Positions 55,571 through 64,000 of a stretch of DNA of 64,000 bases are shown here, one piece after another. The notes under the pieces are model-generated. The model did no database searches. It was not told where the DNA came from and saw only the letters and a list, made by a program, of their open reading frames with translations. Within the stretch, counting starts at the first letter, position 1. Every line of letters starts with the position of its first letter. A program made the translations under genes and the position numbers. Source of the stretch: Evansella halocellulosilytica (lineage in GTDB: Bacteria; Bacillota; Bacilli; Bacillales; Salisediminibacteriaceae); assembly GCF_002335745.1 (NCBI RefSeq), contig NZ_NIST01000001.1, forward strand, positions 1,460,039 to 1,524,038. The letters are read 5' to 3'.

Positions 55571-55616
55571 GTGCCTGCCCCCAATACGGTAAAGTGCTAC
55601 CGTGCCGGGGGCAGCA
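55571..55616 (+). terminator. large hairpin after the transporter gene
   Basis: TGCCTGCCCCC..ACGGTA pairs with TACCGT..CGGGGGCAGCA. A T-run is absent (ACCAAAACAC follows), so it may stabilise the mRNA end rather than stop transcription by itself. Confidence 0.6.
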
Positions 55617-55739
55617 CCAAAACACAATTTAGTATATACTTTTAGAAACCTTTGAAATAAAAATGATTGGATTTTAACAATTGATCCCTTAGCTAGCAAC
55701 TTGTAGATATATTAATTAAGAAAAGGGGTTCGTGTGGAA

Positions 55740-56526
55740 ATGAAGACGTTACAAAACACAAAAACAATCGTTCGCTATAAGTATCACGATACCGTGTCTT
55801 ATGGAATTGTTGAGTATGATGAAATTATACAATTGTCTAGTAATTTTACGGAAGTTACTAACAATGAACTAAAATATGATGGTGTAAGGGTTAAATTTAG
55901 TGAAGTTGAGATTTTGGCGCCAGTAGCCCCATCGAAAATCGTTAATTTTGGTTGGACATATGCTGATCAAGCTAAAGAGACTGGGGGAGAGGCGAATCGT
56001 GCTGAACCATTTCTTTTTTTAAGCCAACATCTTCTATTATTCCAGATCAAGGGGAAATCATTCTTCCGCCGACTGATTTAACTAAACAGGTAGAATTGGA
56101 GGAGGAAGTAGCACTTGTTATTGGGAAAAGTGGTAAAAATATAAAAGAAGAAGATGCATTAGGTTATGTTTTTGGATATACTATTTTAATGATGTAACAG
56201 CAAGAGACCTTACTAAATCCGATCTACAGTTTACTAGAGAAAAAGGTTTCGATACTTTTGGGCCGTTGGGTCCGTATATTGTGACAGGTATAGATCCAAC
56301 GAACTTAAAAATTGTCACAACTTTAAACGGGAAAGTTGTCCAAGAAGGGAATACTAATGAGATGTCACTTTCAATTCCTTTCCTTATCAGTTGGATTTCA
56401 CAGGTTATGACACTTGAACCGGGTGATGTTCTAGCTACTGGTTCACCTTCAGGGAGTTGTAAATTAGGAGATACTGTATTAGTTGAGGTGGAGCATATTG
56501 GTAAACTTTGCAACTATGTAAAGTGA
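55740..56526 (+). pseudogene. fumarylacetoacetate hydrolase (FAH) family protein, frameshifted
   Basis: Three frame segments together give a normal FAH protein of about 260 residues: KIVNFGWTYADQAKETGG (55937-55990), then after a missing base in a T-run (about 56020) [33 protein letters not shown], then after another missing T (about 56190) [12 protein letters not shown] and the C-terminal [23 protein letters not shown]. It resembles hydroxymuconate-type isomerases/hydrolases. Two T-run deletions suggest decay or base-calling error. Confidence 0.8.
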
Positions 56527-57229
56527 TATCATACCAAGAACTAATCTTCTATTAATGTATATATTCTACTCCTTCTAAAAACATTTCTTAAATGAAAATA
56601 TATAGGTGGAACATCAAATGGCCCCTATTATTCCGTGTGGAACTTGTGGATTAGAACAAGCCGATTTTCCTATAGAAATCAGTTTTTCTTTTTCATTGGA
56701 ATATTAGCATTAATAGATTTCCATTCTCTAGTGATTATGTCATATGGGACATTGCTGAAGAAGACGCAGTGCACACAAATAGTAATGAAAAAGATTAAAA
56801 TTTCTCATTGAGGTAAGAGATGTCTTATGTTTAAGGCTAATAACTAACAAAAAACAATTTATTTGCTACACTGTACAACAATACTATTCAATAAAAAATG
56901 ATATTTAACAATTGTCGCGTTTGTTGCGAAAGACCAAAGCCTAATTGTAAGATTAGGCTTTATTATTTCAAAATCGCTGTCGTTCTTCTATTGGTAAACA
57001 AAGTGGCACCCTGTGGTAGGTTTCGTGGCAACTGCTGGTAAAAAACATGGCACAGATGGTAAATTCTTGTGGCCGTAACCATAAGAATATAGTGCTAACA
57101 TTTTGCTAACGCAATCCAGTGAAAAACGATAAAATCCTGTTAAAGATGTTACAGTAAGAATTTAACAAAACCTTGATATACCGGACTCTACGCACACAGC
57201 GTGTAAGATATTACACACTCTCACCATAA
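56527..57229. other. gene-free region at the right end of element 2
   Basis: No gene is supported. It holds a hairpin terminator AAAGCCTAAT/ATTAGGCTTT (about 56935-56962) preceded by a block shared with 42446-42520, and the TGCTAAC direct repeats listed separately. Confidence 0.6.
57093..57110 (+). other. arm-type direct repeats, right end of element 2
   Basis: TGCTAAC at 57093-57099 and 57104-57110, the same spacing (11 bases) as at 50203-50220. 119 bases before the third core. Confidence 0.65.
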
Positions 57230-57245
57230 GGCGGCATGATGTAAT
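57230..57245 (+). other. attachment core 3 (right end of element 2, left end of element 3)
   Basis: GGCGGCATGATGTAAT, the last 16 of the first 19 bases of the groEL core. TTGTCCG direct repeats start 52 bases after its end, the same place as the arm sites of element 1. Confidence 0.8.
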
Positions 57246-57297
57246 CTTCCCTCATAAGCGTTGATGTATCAACGTTTTAGAGCCTAGAAGGCATAAA

Positions 57298-57316
57298 TTG
57301 TCCGCAGTTTTGTCCG
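57298..57316 (+). other. arm-type direct repeats, left end of element 3
   Basis: TTGTCCG (57298-57304 and 57310-57316), 12 bases apart, closely like the GTGTCCG/GTGACCG pair of element 1. Confidence 0.6.
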
Positions 57317-57349
57317 CAAAATTTTAAAAAAGAAAAACCAACATTACGA

Positions 57350-57890
57350 GAGAAGGTCTATCATCAGTTTACTAAACTGTTGAGAGACCTTTTCTTTCAT
57401 GTTGGCGGTCATATGTGCATAAATGTTCATTGTCGTAATGATATCACTATGCCCTAAACGCTGCTGGATCTCTTTTACCCCGACACCAGCCTCAATCAGA
57501 AGGGTGGTGTGCGTGTGGCGGAATGAGTGAGCGTGATGTTTTTCTCTATGCCTGCTATCCTTAACAGCCGTTTAAGCTGTGTCTCAATTACTTTCCGCAT
57601 CCGTCCTCGCGAGCAAATATATAATTGAGCTTCTTGTAAATCATTCTATTTCTCATCTTGATCTCATTCTGTCTCACTCGATGCATTTTTAACATAGCGA
57701 TAAGCATAACATCGATCCGGATCGTCTGGACGGATCCGTTCGCCCTACGTGCGAGCAGCTCGTCATTCTCCATAGTTGTTATTCTGATTGTATAGTGTTT
57801 TGGTGACCCGGATCCGCTTTTCTTCTATATCAATATCTACCCACTTCAAAGCTAGCAGCTTCCCGATCCGGACTGAAAATTAATTGAGAA
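57350..57890 (-). pseudogene. tyrosine integrase remnant of element 3
   Basis: Three frame-broken pieces on the minus strand align in order with the element 1 integrase: VRIGKLLALKWVDIDIEEKR (about 57890-57800), ANGSVQTIRIDVMLIAMLKMHRVRQNEIKMRNRMIYKKLNYIFARED (57773-57600), and a C-terminal piece with ATLTLI..RLGHSDIITTMNIYAHMTANMKEK (about 57520-57400). A terminator hairpin (57350-57396) ends it. The 5' half is gone. It identifies a third integration at groEL. Confidence 0.85.
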
Positions 57891-57962
57891 TCTTCTGAAT
57901 ATTCATTGACTTAAGAAAGTTTGTTTACTAAAATGAAGTTAACGTTCAAGATACAGAAAACG

Positions 57963-57981
57963 AGTTTTATATTATAAAACT
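57963..57981. promoter_or_regulatory. 19-base palindromic operator, copy 1
   Basis: AGTTTTATATTATAAAACT, a perfect palindrome. Its reverse complement occurs at 58492-58510. It lies upstream of the truncated IclR gene, so it probably served autoregulation. Confidence 0.7.
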
Positions 57982-58035
57982 ATATCCGTGCGTATACTTA
58001 GAATTTAAGCATAAAGGGTTCAGCTAATTGATAGG

Positions 58036-58389
58036 ATGGAGGGGAGTGATGGCGAGCACCCTATATTCAGAATTGGGAAGCGGATTCCGGTCCAGTGCAG
58101 TGCCATCGTGAAAGCACTGATTGCTTTAAGAAAGAAGAGAAGATGCTGGAAGGATAGGATTTTAGCCGGAAGGCGGAGCACATCATTTCGGATAAAGAAG
58201 CCTTTTTTGTCGGGGTTAAAAAAGATACGGGTAGCGTGGTACGCCCGGGATAATAAGGAGAATGAACTGCATCGCCGCACTGTAGCCGACCATACTGGGG
58301 AGTTTGTTGCAGAAATTAGTTTCTCGAGCGCGGTCATGTGGTTTACAGAAAAGGAATTGGCGCAGCGGATTGACTTGTTAAAAAAGTGA
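58036..58389 (+). pseudogene. IclR-family regulator, C-terminal fragment
   Basis: 117 codons resemble only the effector-binding half of IclR proteins: IGKRIPVQCSAIVKALIAL, DRILAGRRSTSFRIKKPFLSGLKKIRVAWYARDNKENELH and HTGEFVAEISFSSAVMWFTEKELAQRI. The helix-turn-helix half is missing and several core residues differ (for example AIVKALIAL for AIGKALLA). It was probably the regulator of the sugar-acid operon downstream, before the insertion or a deletion removed its front. Confidence 0.75.
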
Positions 58390-58491
58390 AGGCGTTATCT
58401 GAAAACTTGGTTACGGATATCATTAGAAAGCTGCTAGTTGTCTTAATAAATGGATAATCAAAGCATCTCTCATACTCTATATTAAGAACTA

Positions 58492-58510
58492 AGTTTTATA
58501 ATATAAAACT
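58492..58510. promoter_or_regulatory. 19-base palindromic operator, copy 2
   Basis: AGTTTTATAATATAAAACT, perfect palindrome, 51 bases before the first gene of the xylonate operon and 510 bases from copy 1 with the IclR remnant in between. The likely binding site of the lost IclR regulator or of a paralog elsewhere. Confidence 0.75.
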
Positions 58511-58561
58511 AATTTTGCATTTAAAAAAAAGTTCCAAACTAAAGCTAACGGAGGGGATTTT

Positions 58562-59470
58562 ATGCGCATTATCCGATACAAAGAGAAGAAAACAGATAAA
58601 GAGGTTCTCGGTACTGTCACTGATAACAATGAAGTGTATCCATTACCTTATGACAGTTTGCTAGATTTAGAAGGAAACGCGAAACAACGGGATATCTCCA
58701 TCACTGCCCTGACAAAGGAATTGATCCAAGGCAGTTTGCCTTTGGAGGAGAGCTTAGAAGAGTTGGATCTCCTCGTTCCAGTTGAAGCACCGGAGATATG
58801 GGCGTCTGGAGTGACGTATCAAAAAAGCAGAGAAGCCAGGAATTACGAAGCAACCGATGGCAAGCTAGGTGCTACAACGTTTTACGACAAGGTCTATGAT
58901 GCGGAGCGTCCTGAAATTTTCTTGAAATCTACGAAAGAACGGACGATCGGCACATGCGATCACTTGTATTTGCGGACCGATTCCAGCTGGCAAATCCCAG
59001 AACCGGAACTCGGTCTCGTTTTAAATGGAAACGGGGAGATCATCGGATATACAGCTGGAAATGATATGAGCTGCCGTGATATCGAAGGGGAGAATCCCCT
59101 TTATTTACCGCAAGCTAAGCTTTGGAACAGGTCTTGCTCGATCGGTCCGGCGGTTCTCCTGGCGGATGTGGTGGATGATCCTTACCAGTTTACGATCACT
59201 TGCTCGATATATCGGGATGGAGAACAAGTTTTTGAAGGCTCTGCAAATACTGATCAGTTAAAACGAAGCTATGAAGAATTAGTCCAATATTTAAAACGGG
59301 ATAACATTGTTTTTCCAGGGACGGTGTTATTAACCGGAACATGTATCGTTCCACCAAATGAGTTTACACTCGAAGACGGGGACGAAGTTGAAATCGTGAT
59401 TTCCGGGATCGGGAAACTGAAGAACAACATTAAAAGCCAAGTAAAAGGGGAAGTAACTGCCAAGCAGTAA
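58562..59470 (+). CDS. FAH-family 2-keto-3-deoxypentonate dehydratase (XylX-like)
   Basis: 302 aa FAH-fold protein. Metal site and core: WASGVTYQKSREARNYEA, DAERPEIFLKST, the acidic PEPELGLVLNGNGEIIGYTAGNDMSCRDIEGENPLYLPQAK and GTVLLTGTCIVPP. In sugar-acid operons such as Caulobacter XylX this family removes water from 2-keto-3-deoxyxylonate or -arabonate to give alpha-ketoglutarate semialdehyde. The two genes that follow supply the steps before and after. GGAGGGG precedes the ATG. D-xylo versus L-arabino specificity is open. Confidence 0.85.
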   Translation: MRIIRYKEKKTDKEVLGTVTDNNEVYPLPYDSLLDLEGNAKQRDISITALTKELIQGSLPLEESLEELDLLVPVEAPEIWASGVTYQKSREARNYEATDGKLGATTFYDKVYDAERPEIFLKSTKERTIGTCDHLYLRTDSSWQIPEPELGLVLNGNGEIIGYTAGNDMSCRDIEGENPLYLPQAKLWNRSCSIGPAVLLADVVDDPYQFTITCSIYRDGEQVFEGSANTDQLKRSYEELVQYLKRDNIVFPGTVLLTGTCIVPPNEFTLEDGDEVEIVISGIGKLKNNIKSQVKGEVTAKQ

Positions 59471-59536
59471 ATATCAACATTAGTTTTTAACAAAGCCAAA
59501 TTTTAAATAAATACTGTTATATAGGGGGAATCAAGA

Positions 59537-61003
59537 ATGACGACGAAAACAGAAGTAACAACTTACTTAAATTTTATTAACGGAGAATGGGTCGGGTCAG
59601 AAAAGGGAGAAGTGGATGCAAGCATCAATCCGGCGGACCGTAATGAAGTTGTTGGTTATGTACAAAAATCTACAGCGTTGGATCTGGATAAAGGGGTCCA
59701 AGCGGCAGAGGAAGCAAAAGCGGATTGGAGTGCCCTTTCTGGAGCGGAGCGTGGAAACTATTTATATAAAGTTGCTGACATCCTTGAATCCCGTCTTGAT
59801 GAAATAGCTAAAACAATGACCCGTGAAATGGGAAAAACATTCCCGGAGGCCAAAGGAGAGACAGCCCGAGGTGTTGCGATTTTGCGCTATTACGCAGGGG
59901 AAGGGATGCGTAAAGTGGGGGATGTGATTCCATCGACGGATGCAGGTGCACTCATGCTTACAACCCGTGCCCCATTAGGTGTAGTTGGAGTAATTACGCC
60001 GTGGAATTTTCCGGTGGCAATCCCAATCTGGAAGATGGCTCCGGCACTGATTTATGGAAACACCGTAGTGCTAAAACCAGCTCAGGATACTGGGGTGACT
60101 GCGGCGAAAGTCATCGAATGCTTTGAAGCAGCACAGCTTCCAGCAGGAGTAGTGAATATGGTAACCGGACCTGGTTCGGTGATCGGGCAAGGACTCGTGG
60201 AGCACGAAGGTGTTAACGGAATCACGTTCACTGGTTCGGACACTGTAGGGAAGCGTGTGGGTCAAGGAGCATTGGCACGTGGTGCCAAATACCAACTTGA
60301 AATGGGTGGGAAAAATCCGGTAATTGTAGCAGAAGATGCAGACTTAGATTTGGCAGTGGAAGCAACAATAAGCGGCGGCCTTCGTTCTACTGGCCAAAAG
60401 TGTACTGCAACGAGCCGTGTGATCGTCCATAGAGACGTTTATGATGAATTTAAAGAAAAGCTTTTAGAAAAAGTAGCGGAAATTAAAGTTGGAAACGGCT
60501 TAGAGGATGGCACCTGGATGGGGCCATGTGCAAGTGAAAGCCAGCTTAATACAGTCTTGCACTACATTGAAAAAGGAAAAGAAGAAGGGGCAGAACTTCT
60601 TTATGGCGGGAAAAAGTATGTTGGGGAAGGCTGCGATACTGGATTCTATGTGGAACCGACCGTGTTTGACTCGGTGGATAACAACATGACGATTGCCCAG
60701 GAGGAAATTTTCGGTCCTGTTCTTGCCCTCATTAAAGTAGATTCTGCAGAAAAAGCGATTCAAGTGGCAAATGATGTGCAATTTGGCTTAAGTGCATCGA
60801 TTTTTACAACAAATATCCAGAAAATGCTAGATTTCATTAAACATATGGATGCGGGACTCGTCCGAATCAATGCGGAAAGTGCAGGGGTAGAACTGCAGGC
60901 GCCATTCGGCGGAATGAAACAGTCCAGTTCCCACTCCCGAGAGCAGGGGCAAGCAGCAATTGAGTTTTTTACATCTATTAAGACAGTATTTGTTAAAGGG
61001 TAA
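59537..61003 (+). CDS. alpha-ketoglutarate semialdehyde dehydrogenase
   Basis: 488 aa aldehyde dehydrogenase: [29 protein letters not shown] (cofactor site), [12 protein letters not shown], catalytic Glu in LEMGGKNP, and catalytic Cys in [14 protein letters not shown]. The family pattern fits KGSADH enzymes of glucarate and pentonate pathways; this is the last step, making 2-oxoglutarate. AGGGGGAATCAAG precedes the ATG. The dehydratase gene starts 7 bases after its stop codon. Confidence 0.9.
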   Translation: MTTKTEVTTYLNFINGEWVGSEKGEVDASINPADRNEVVGYVQKSTALDLDKGVQAAEEAKADWSALSGAERGNYLYKVADILESRLDEIAKTMTREMGKTFPEAKGETARGVAILRYYAGEGMRKVGDVIPSTDAGALMLTTRAPLGVVGVITPWNFPVAIPIWKMAPALIYGNTVVLKPAQDTGVTAAKVIECFEAAQLPAGVVNMVTGPGSVIGQGLVEHEGVNGITFTGSDTVGKRVGQGALARGAKYQLEMGGKNPVIVAEDADLDLAVEATISGGLRSTGQKCTATSRVIVHRDVYDEFKEKLLEKVAEIKVGNGLEDGTWMGPCASESQLNTVLHYIEKGKEEGAELLYGGKKYVGEGCDTGFYVEPTVFDSVDNNMTIAQEEIFGPVLALIKVDSAEKAIQVANDVQFGLSASIFTTNIQKMLDFIKHMDAGLVRINAESAGVELQAPFGGMKQSSSHSREQGQAAIEFFTSIKTVFVKG

Positions 61004-61010
61004 TCTGACC

Positions 61011-63005
61011 ATGACTAAATTAAAATCAATGATGGCAGTATCAGAAGAAGTGTTTACAGAACTGAAATCGAGTTCTCCAGGCCCTGAAGGGGAGCTGCCG
61101 CTTACATCGCAAATGCTTTTAAATTGGCCGAGCGGTGATTTATTCGGCTTGTCACAAAATGTGGGGATGGGCTGGGATCCGAAAAAGCTTATTGGGCAGG
61201 ATATTTTAATCCTCGGTACACAAGGAGGAATAAAGGAGGAGGATGGTTCTCCTCTTGCCCTCGGTTATCACACGGGACATTGGGAAGTGGACCTGTTGAT
61301 GAAAGCTGCAGCAGAAGAAGTTAAACGGAATGGCAATATTCCGTTTGCTGGATTTGTAAGTGATCCGTGTGACGGGAGATCCCAAGGGACGAATGGGATG
61401 TTTGATTCCCTCCCATACCGGAATGATGCTTCAATCGTCATGCGCCGGCTGATCCGTTCATTGCCCCGGGGAAAAGCGGTGATTGGGGTAGCCACATGTG
61501 ATAAGGGGCTTCCAGCGATGGTGATGGCCCTTGCGACGATGCATGAAAAGCCGACTGTTATCGTTCCAGGGGGAGTTACCTTGCCGCCGGAAAACGGAGA
61601 AGATGCGGGGAAAATCCAGACGATCGGTGCTAGGTTTGCAAAAGAAGAGATTACGCTGAAGGAAGCGGCGGAACTTGGCTGCCGCGCTTGTGCCACACCA
61701 GGGGGAGGCTGCCAGTTCTTAGGTACTGCAGCGAGTACGCAAGTGGTAGCGGAAGCTTTGGGGATGTCTGTACCCCATGCTGCCCTTGCACCGTCGGGTC
61801 AGCCGATTTGGAAAGAGATGGCACATCAGTCAGTCCGGGCTGTAACTGCAGCGATTGAATCAGGGATAACGACGAAGGATATTGTCACCGATTCGGCCGT
61901 CCGCAATGCTATGGTTGTCCACGCAGCGTTTGGGGGTTCGACGAATCTGCTGCTTCATATCCCGGCCATCGCCCATGCAGCGGGCTGCCGTGTTCCAGAT
62001 ATTACAGACTGGGAGAAAATCAACCAGATGGTACCCAGACTAGTCAACTGCCTTCCTAATGGACCGGAAGATCATCCGACGGTTCGGGTATATTTAGCGG
62101 GTGGTGTCCCAGAAGTCATGCTTCACATACGAAAACTCGGGTTATTGGATGTGAATGTACTGACGGTTACTGGTGAGAAGCTTGGGGATGTCCTTGATTG
62201 GTGGGAAACTTCGGAGAGACGCCAGATTGTGAGAGACCGTTTACGGGAGGATGGCATTGATCCCGATGAGATTATTATGAGTCCAGAAAAGGCAGCAAAA
62301 GCCGGGATGACCTCGACGATTACTTTTCCGACTGGAAATATTGCTCCAGAAGGGGCGGTTGTGAAATCAACTTCCATTGACCCGGAAATGTTGGATGAAA
62401 ACGGAGTCTACCATCATAAGGCACCGGTGAAAGTATTCACAGAGGAAAGTGATGCAATTCGTGCCATTAAAGCCAATGACATTGTCGCAGGAGATATTCT
62501 TGTCTTAATGGGTTGCGGCCCATCGGGAACAGGAATGGAAGAAACGTATCAGGTTACTTCTGCACTGAAGCATTTGCCATTCGGAAAATACGTAACCTTG
62601 ATTACCGATGCCCGCTTTTCTGGCGTTTCAACAGGAGCTTGTATCGGCCACGTCGGTCCGGAAGCCTTAGCCGGAGGGCCGTTAGGAAAACTGCGGAACG
62701 GTGATGTAGTCGATGTGACGATCGATTGCAGACAATTAAAAGCTTCTATTAACTTTGTGGGAGCGGAAGAGAGTGAGTTGTCTCCAGAGGAAGGAACACG
62801 TGTGCTTGAGGCACGAACGCTCCACCCGGACATGGCGGCACACCCTGATCTTCCAGATGATACGAGACTGTGGGCAGCACTGCAGGCGGTCAGCGGGGGC
62901 ACGTGGAAAGGCAGCACTTATGATGTAGACCGGATCATAGATGTGCTCCAGAAAGGTCTGGAAAAAATCGAAGAGGAATCTTTGAAAGGAGCCATTAAAA
63001 AGTAA
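61011..63005 (+). CDS. D-xylonate dehydratase, YjhG/YagF type (IlvD/Edd family)
   Basis: 664 aa, slightly longer than E. coli YjhG (655). Shared stretches include [81 protein letters not shown] and [20 protein letters not shown]. Cys residues in DPCDG, ATCDKG and GGGCQF correspond to the iron-sulfur cluster ligands of the family. It dehydrates xylonate to 2-keto-3-deoxyxylonate. ATG 61011 with AAAGGG upstream; the open frame before it overlaps the dehydrogenase. Neither a xylose dehydrogenase nor a xylonate uptake gene is in the window. Confidence 0.9.
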   Translation: MTKLKSMMAVSEEVFTELKSSSPGPEGELPLTSQMLLNWPSGDLFGLSQNVGMGWDPKKLIGQDILILGTQGGIKEEDGSPLALGYHTGHWEVDLLMKAAAEEVKRNGNIPFAGFVSDPCDGRSQGTNGMFDSLPYRNDASIVMRRLIRSLPRGKAVIGVATCDKGLPAMVMALATMHEKPTVIVPGGVTLPPENGEDAGKIQTIGARFAKEEITLKEAAELGCRACATPGGGCQFLGTAASTQVVAEALGMSVPHAALAPSGQPIWKEMAHQSVRAVTAAIESGITTKDIVTDSAVRNAMVVHAAFGGSTNLLLHIPAIAHAAGCRVPDITDWEKINQMVPRLVNCLPNGPEDHPTVRVYLAGGVPEVMLHIRKLGLLDVNVLTVTGEKLGDVLDWWETSERRQIVRDRLREDGIDPDEIIMSPEKAAKAGMTSTITFPTGNIAPEGAVVKSTSIDPEMLDENGVYHHKAPVKVFTEESDAIRAIKANDIVAGDILVLMGCGPSGTGMEETYQVTSALKHLPFGKYVTLITDARFSGVSTGACIGHVGPEALAGGPLGKLRNGDVVDVTIDCRQLKASINFVGAEESELSPEEGTRVLEARTLHPDMAAHPDLPDDTRLWAALQAVSGGTWKGSTYDVDRIIDVLQKGLEKIEEESLKGAIKK

Positions 63006-64000
63006 AAGTGCTTTAATACGAAAAAACGATGTGCCTGATGGGAAAAGGTTTCCTTTATCTATCAGTGCTATTATCCACTTAATAGTATAACAGAAGGGTT
63101 GTTACCCTTTGTATAAAGATAAGAATTTATAAAATATCAATCTCTCGATTGATGTCTAGACTTCAGGCACAAGCGTTTACTACACGAGCTTCCATACGGA
63201 TGTGGTGACTTCGGCGTTCCCGCACGACGCGGGGGTTTTAGCAGAAGATCAGATCTAGCGATTTGCCTCGACGGACAGGACGTCCTAATGCCGGGCATGC
63301 CACAGGACGTGGCGTATTGCCCGGTTGACGGATATAACCACAGAACGATGCTAGAAGAGGAAGAGGCAGAGCATTTCGCCGATAGGCGGGCGCCTTGCGC
63401 TTTTCTTATGCAATTCAAAAATACAGCTCAAGATTATCAAAGCTATCTTGTTGTGGATTTGTGGAAAAGGTTCATTCCAGCAAGAATTGCTAAGCTTCAG
63501 ACTTTGGACCATATCATAGATAAGCCGTGGAAAGCCGCAGAGGGTTTCCAAAACCTTATCCACAATTATTCCCACAACAACAATTCTAAGCCACAATAAA
63601 CTTTACCACAAGCTCCACAACCAACCACTGCTACTGCTGTTTAAAATAAAAAATGGTAATAAAAATCCCTAATTGATTTCCAATTTTAAGGTGGGATATA
63701 GAAACACCTGGTGAAAGCCAGTGAAATAAAGGTTTTGGTCAAAATTCATTTAGAATTTTGATACTACGTAAACCAGAGGGGGGTATGTAGAAGGGAATGA
63801 AACAGAAATACATTTTTTTGAAAGGGGGTACATGCGGACAATAATGTATGCGGTTTCATAGTTGGTATGAATGATCAACCAGAGTATTCCGTATAAATCC
63901 GAAATGTGATAAGACCATCAGAATTAGTTATTGTATCAATTAGTAATCTACCATCAAAACATCGAATGACCAAAGAGATTAAATCTATGAAAGGGATGAA
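63006..64000. other. gene-free right edge of the window
   Basis: Apart from the structured repeat I find no supported gene. A perfect DnaA-box sequence TTATCCACA (63556-63564) and several TGTGGA/TCCACA words lie at 63450-63600 in CA/TG-rich DNA. A weak purine-rich stretch (AAAGGGGG at about 63821) precedes no long frame. Confidence 0.5.
63128..63408 (+). repeat. 280-base dispersed structured repeat, copy B
   Basis: Same element as 3981-4262. Hairpins 1, 3 and 4 keep GGA in the loop (63192-63205, 63273-63285, 63299-63313). Hairpin 1 has C to T giving a G-U pair that preserves the stem. Hairpin 2 (63219-63233) keeps its stem but the loop is ACGAC. Short open frames here (for example from 63288) have no homologs I recognise and follow the repeat, so they are not called genes. 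Confidence 0.85.

Noticed and set aside
63288-63599. 103-residue ORF starting MPGMPQDVAYCPVDG
   Set aside because: Its front is the GC-rich stem region of the dispersed structured repeat; no ribosome site, and the other repeat copy lacks a matching full-length frame.
63450-63600. Replication origin because of a DnaA box
   Set aside because: Only one perfect TTATCCACA is seen, with no dnaA/dnaN or Rep gene and no AT-rich unwinding element nearby; the words could be chance in CA/TG-rich DNA.

Overview
ORGANISM. The backbone is that of a low-GC Gram-positive Bacillaceae. The order ydiF-type ABC-F / moaC / rex ... ydiK / ydiL / groES / groEL is the B. subtilis order. groESL has a perfect CIRCE element, a malic enzyme gene has a perfect CcpA site, and Shine-Dalgarno sequences are strong and purine rich. 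tatAy-tatCy, which follow rex in B. subtilis, are missing. Intergenic repeats are abundant, as I would expect of an alkaliphilic or halotolerant Bacillus relative, but I cannot name the species.

LAYOUT. 1-354: end of an IS4-type transposase. 515-3908: ydiF, moaC, rex. 3.9-15.1 kb: strain-variable genes (DHA2 efflux pump, RDD membrane protein, alkyltransferase-like protein, cystine/amino-acid ABC importer without ATPase, YkoGH-like two-component system with PepSY proteins) with three kinds of intergenic repeat. 15.2-18.8 kb: ydiK, ydiL, groESL.

The core GroEL stop region (ATGGGCGGCATGATGTAATA, encoding M-G-G-M-M-stop) recurs at 50142 and, as 16 bases, at 57230. I read this as a tandem accretion of three integrative elements at the 3' end of groEL. 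Element 1 (18.75-50.16 kb) is a mobilizable defense island. It carries a type I R-M system with an extra half HsdS, an HNH-like protein, a tyrosine integrase split by an antisense group II intron, CI/Cro-like regulators, an excisionase-like protein, a putative Rep, a MOBQ-like relaxase with an oriT candidate, an orphan VbhA-type antitoxin, iteron-like repeats, a 2TM-SAVED CBASS, an unassigned reverse transcriptase next to a HEPN protein and an AlbA_2 protein, and a dead LAGLIDADG endonuclease interrupted by a three-gene transposon. Element 2 (50.14-57.25 kb) carries a malate module: MalK/MalR-like two-component system, CcpA-controlled malic enzyme and a 2-hydroxycarboxylate transporter. Its integrase is gone. 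Element 3 begins at 57.23 kb and retains only an integrase remnant.

57.9-63.0 kb: a three-gene operon for the lower Weimberg route (xylonate dehydratase, FAH-family 2-keto-3-deoxypentonate dehydratase, alpha-ketoglutarate semialdehyde dehydrogenase). It lies behind a truncated IclR regulator flanked by two copies of a perfect 19-base palindrome. Like malate utilization, this pathway feeds the TCA cycle. 63.0-64.0 kb has a second copy of a 280-base structured repeat and no recognised gene.

MOST INTERESTING. (1) The triple groEL-att array with exchanged integrase arm sites. (2) The 280-base dispersed repeat (3981, 63128) that folds into several short hairpins with GGA in the loop, as CsrA-sequestering RNAs do. 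(3) The RT-HEPN-AlbA_2 cluster beside CBASS, a possible undescribed defense unit. (4) The intron inserted antisense in the integrase, with boundaries that restore its reading frame exactly.
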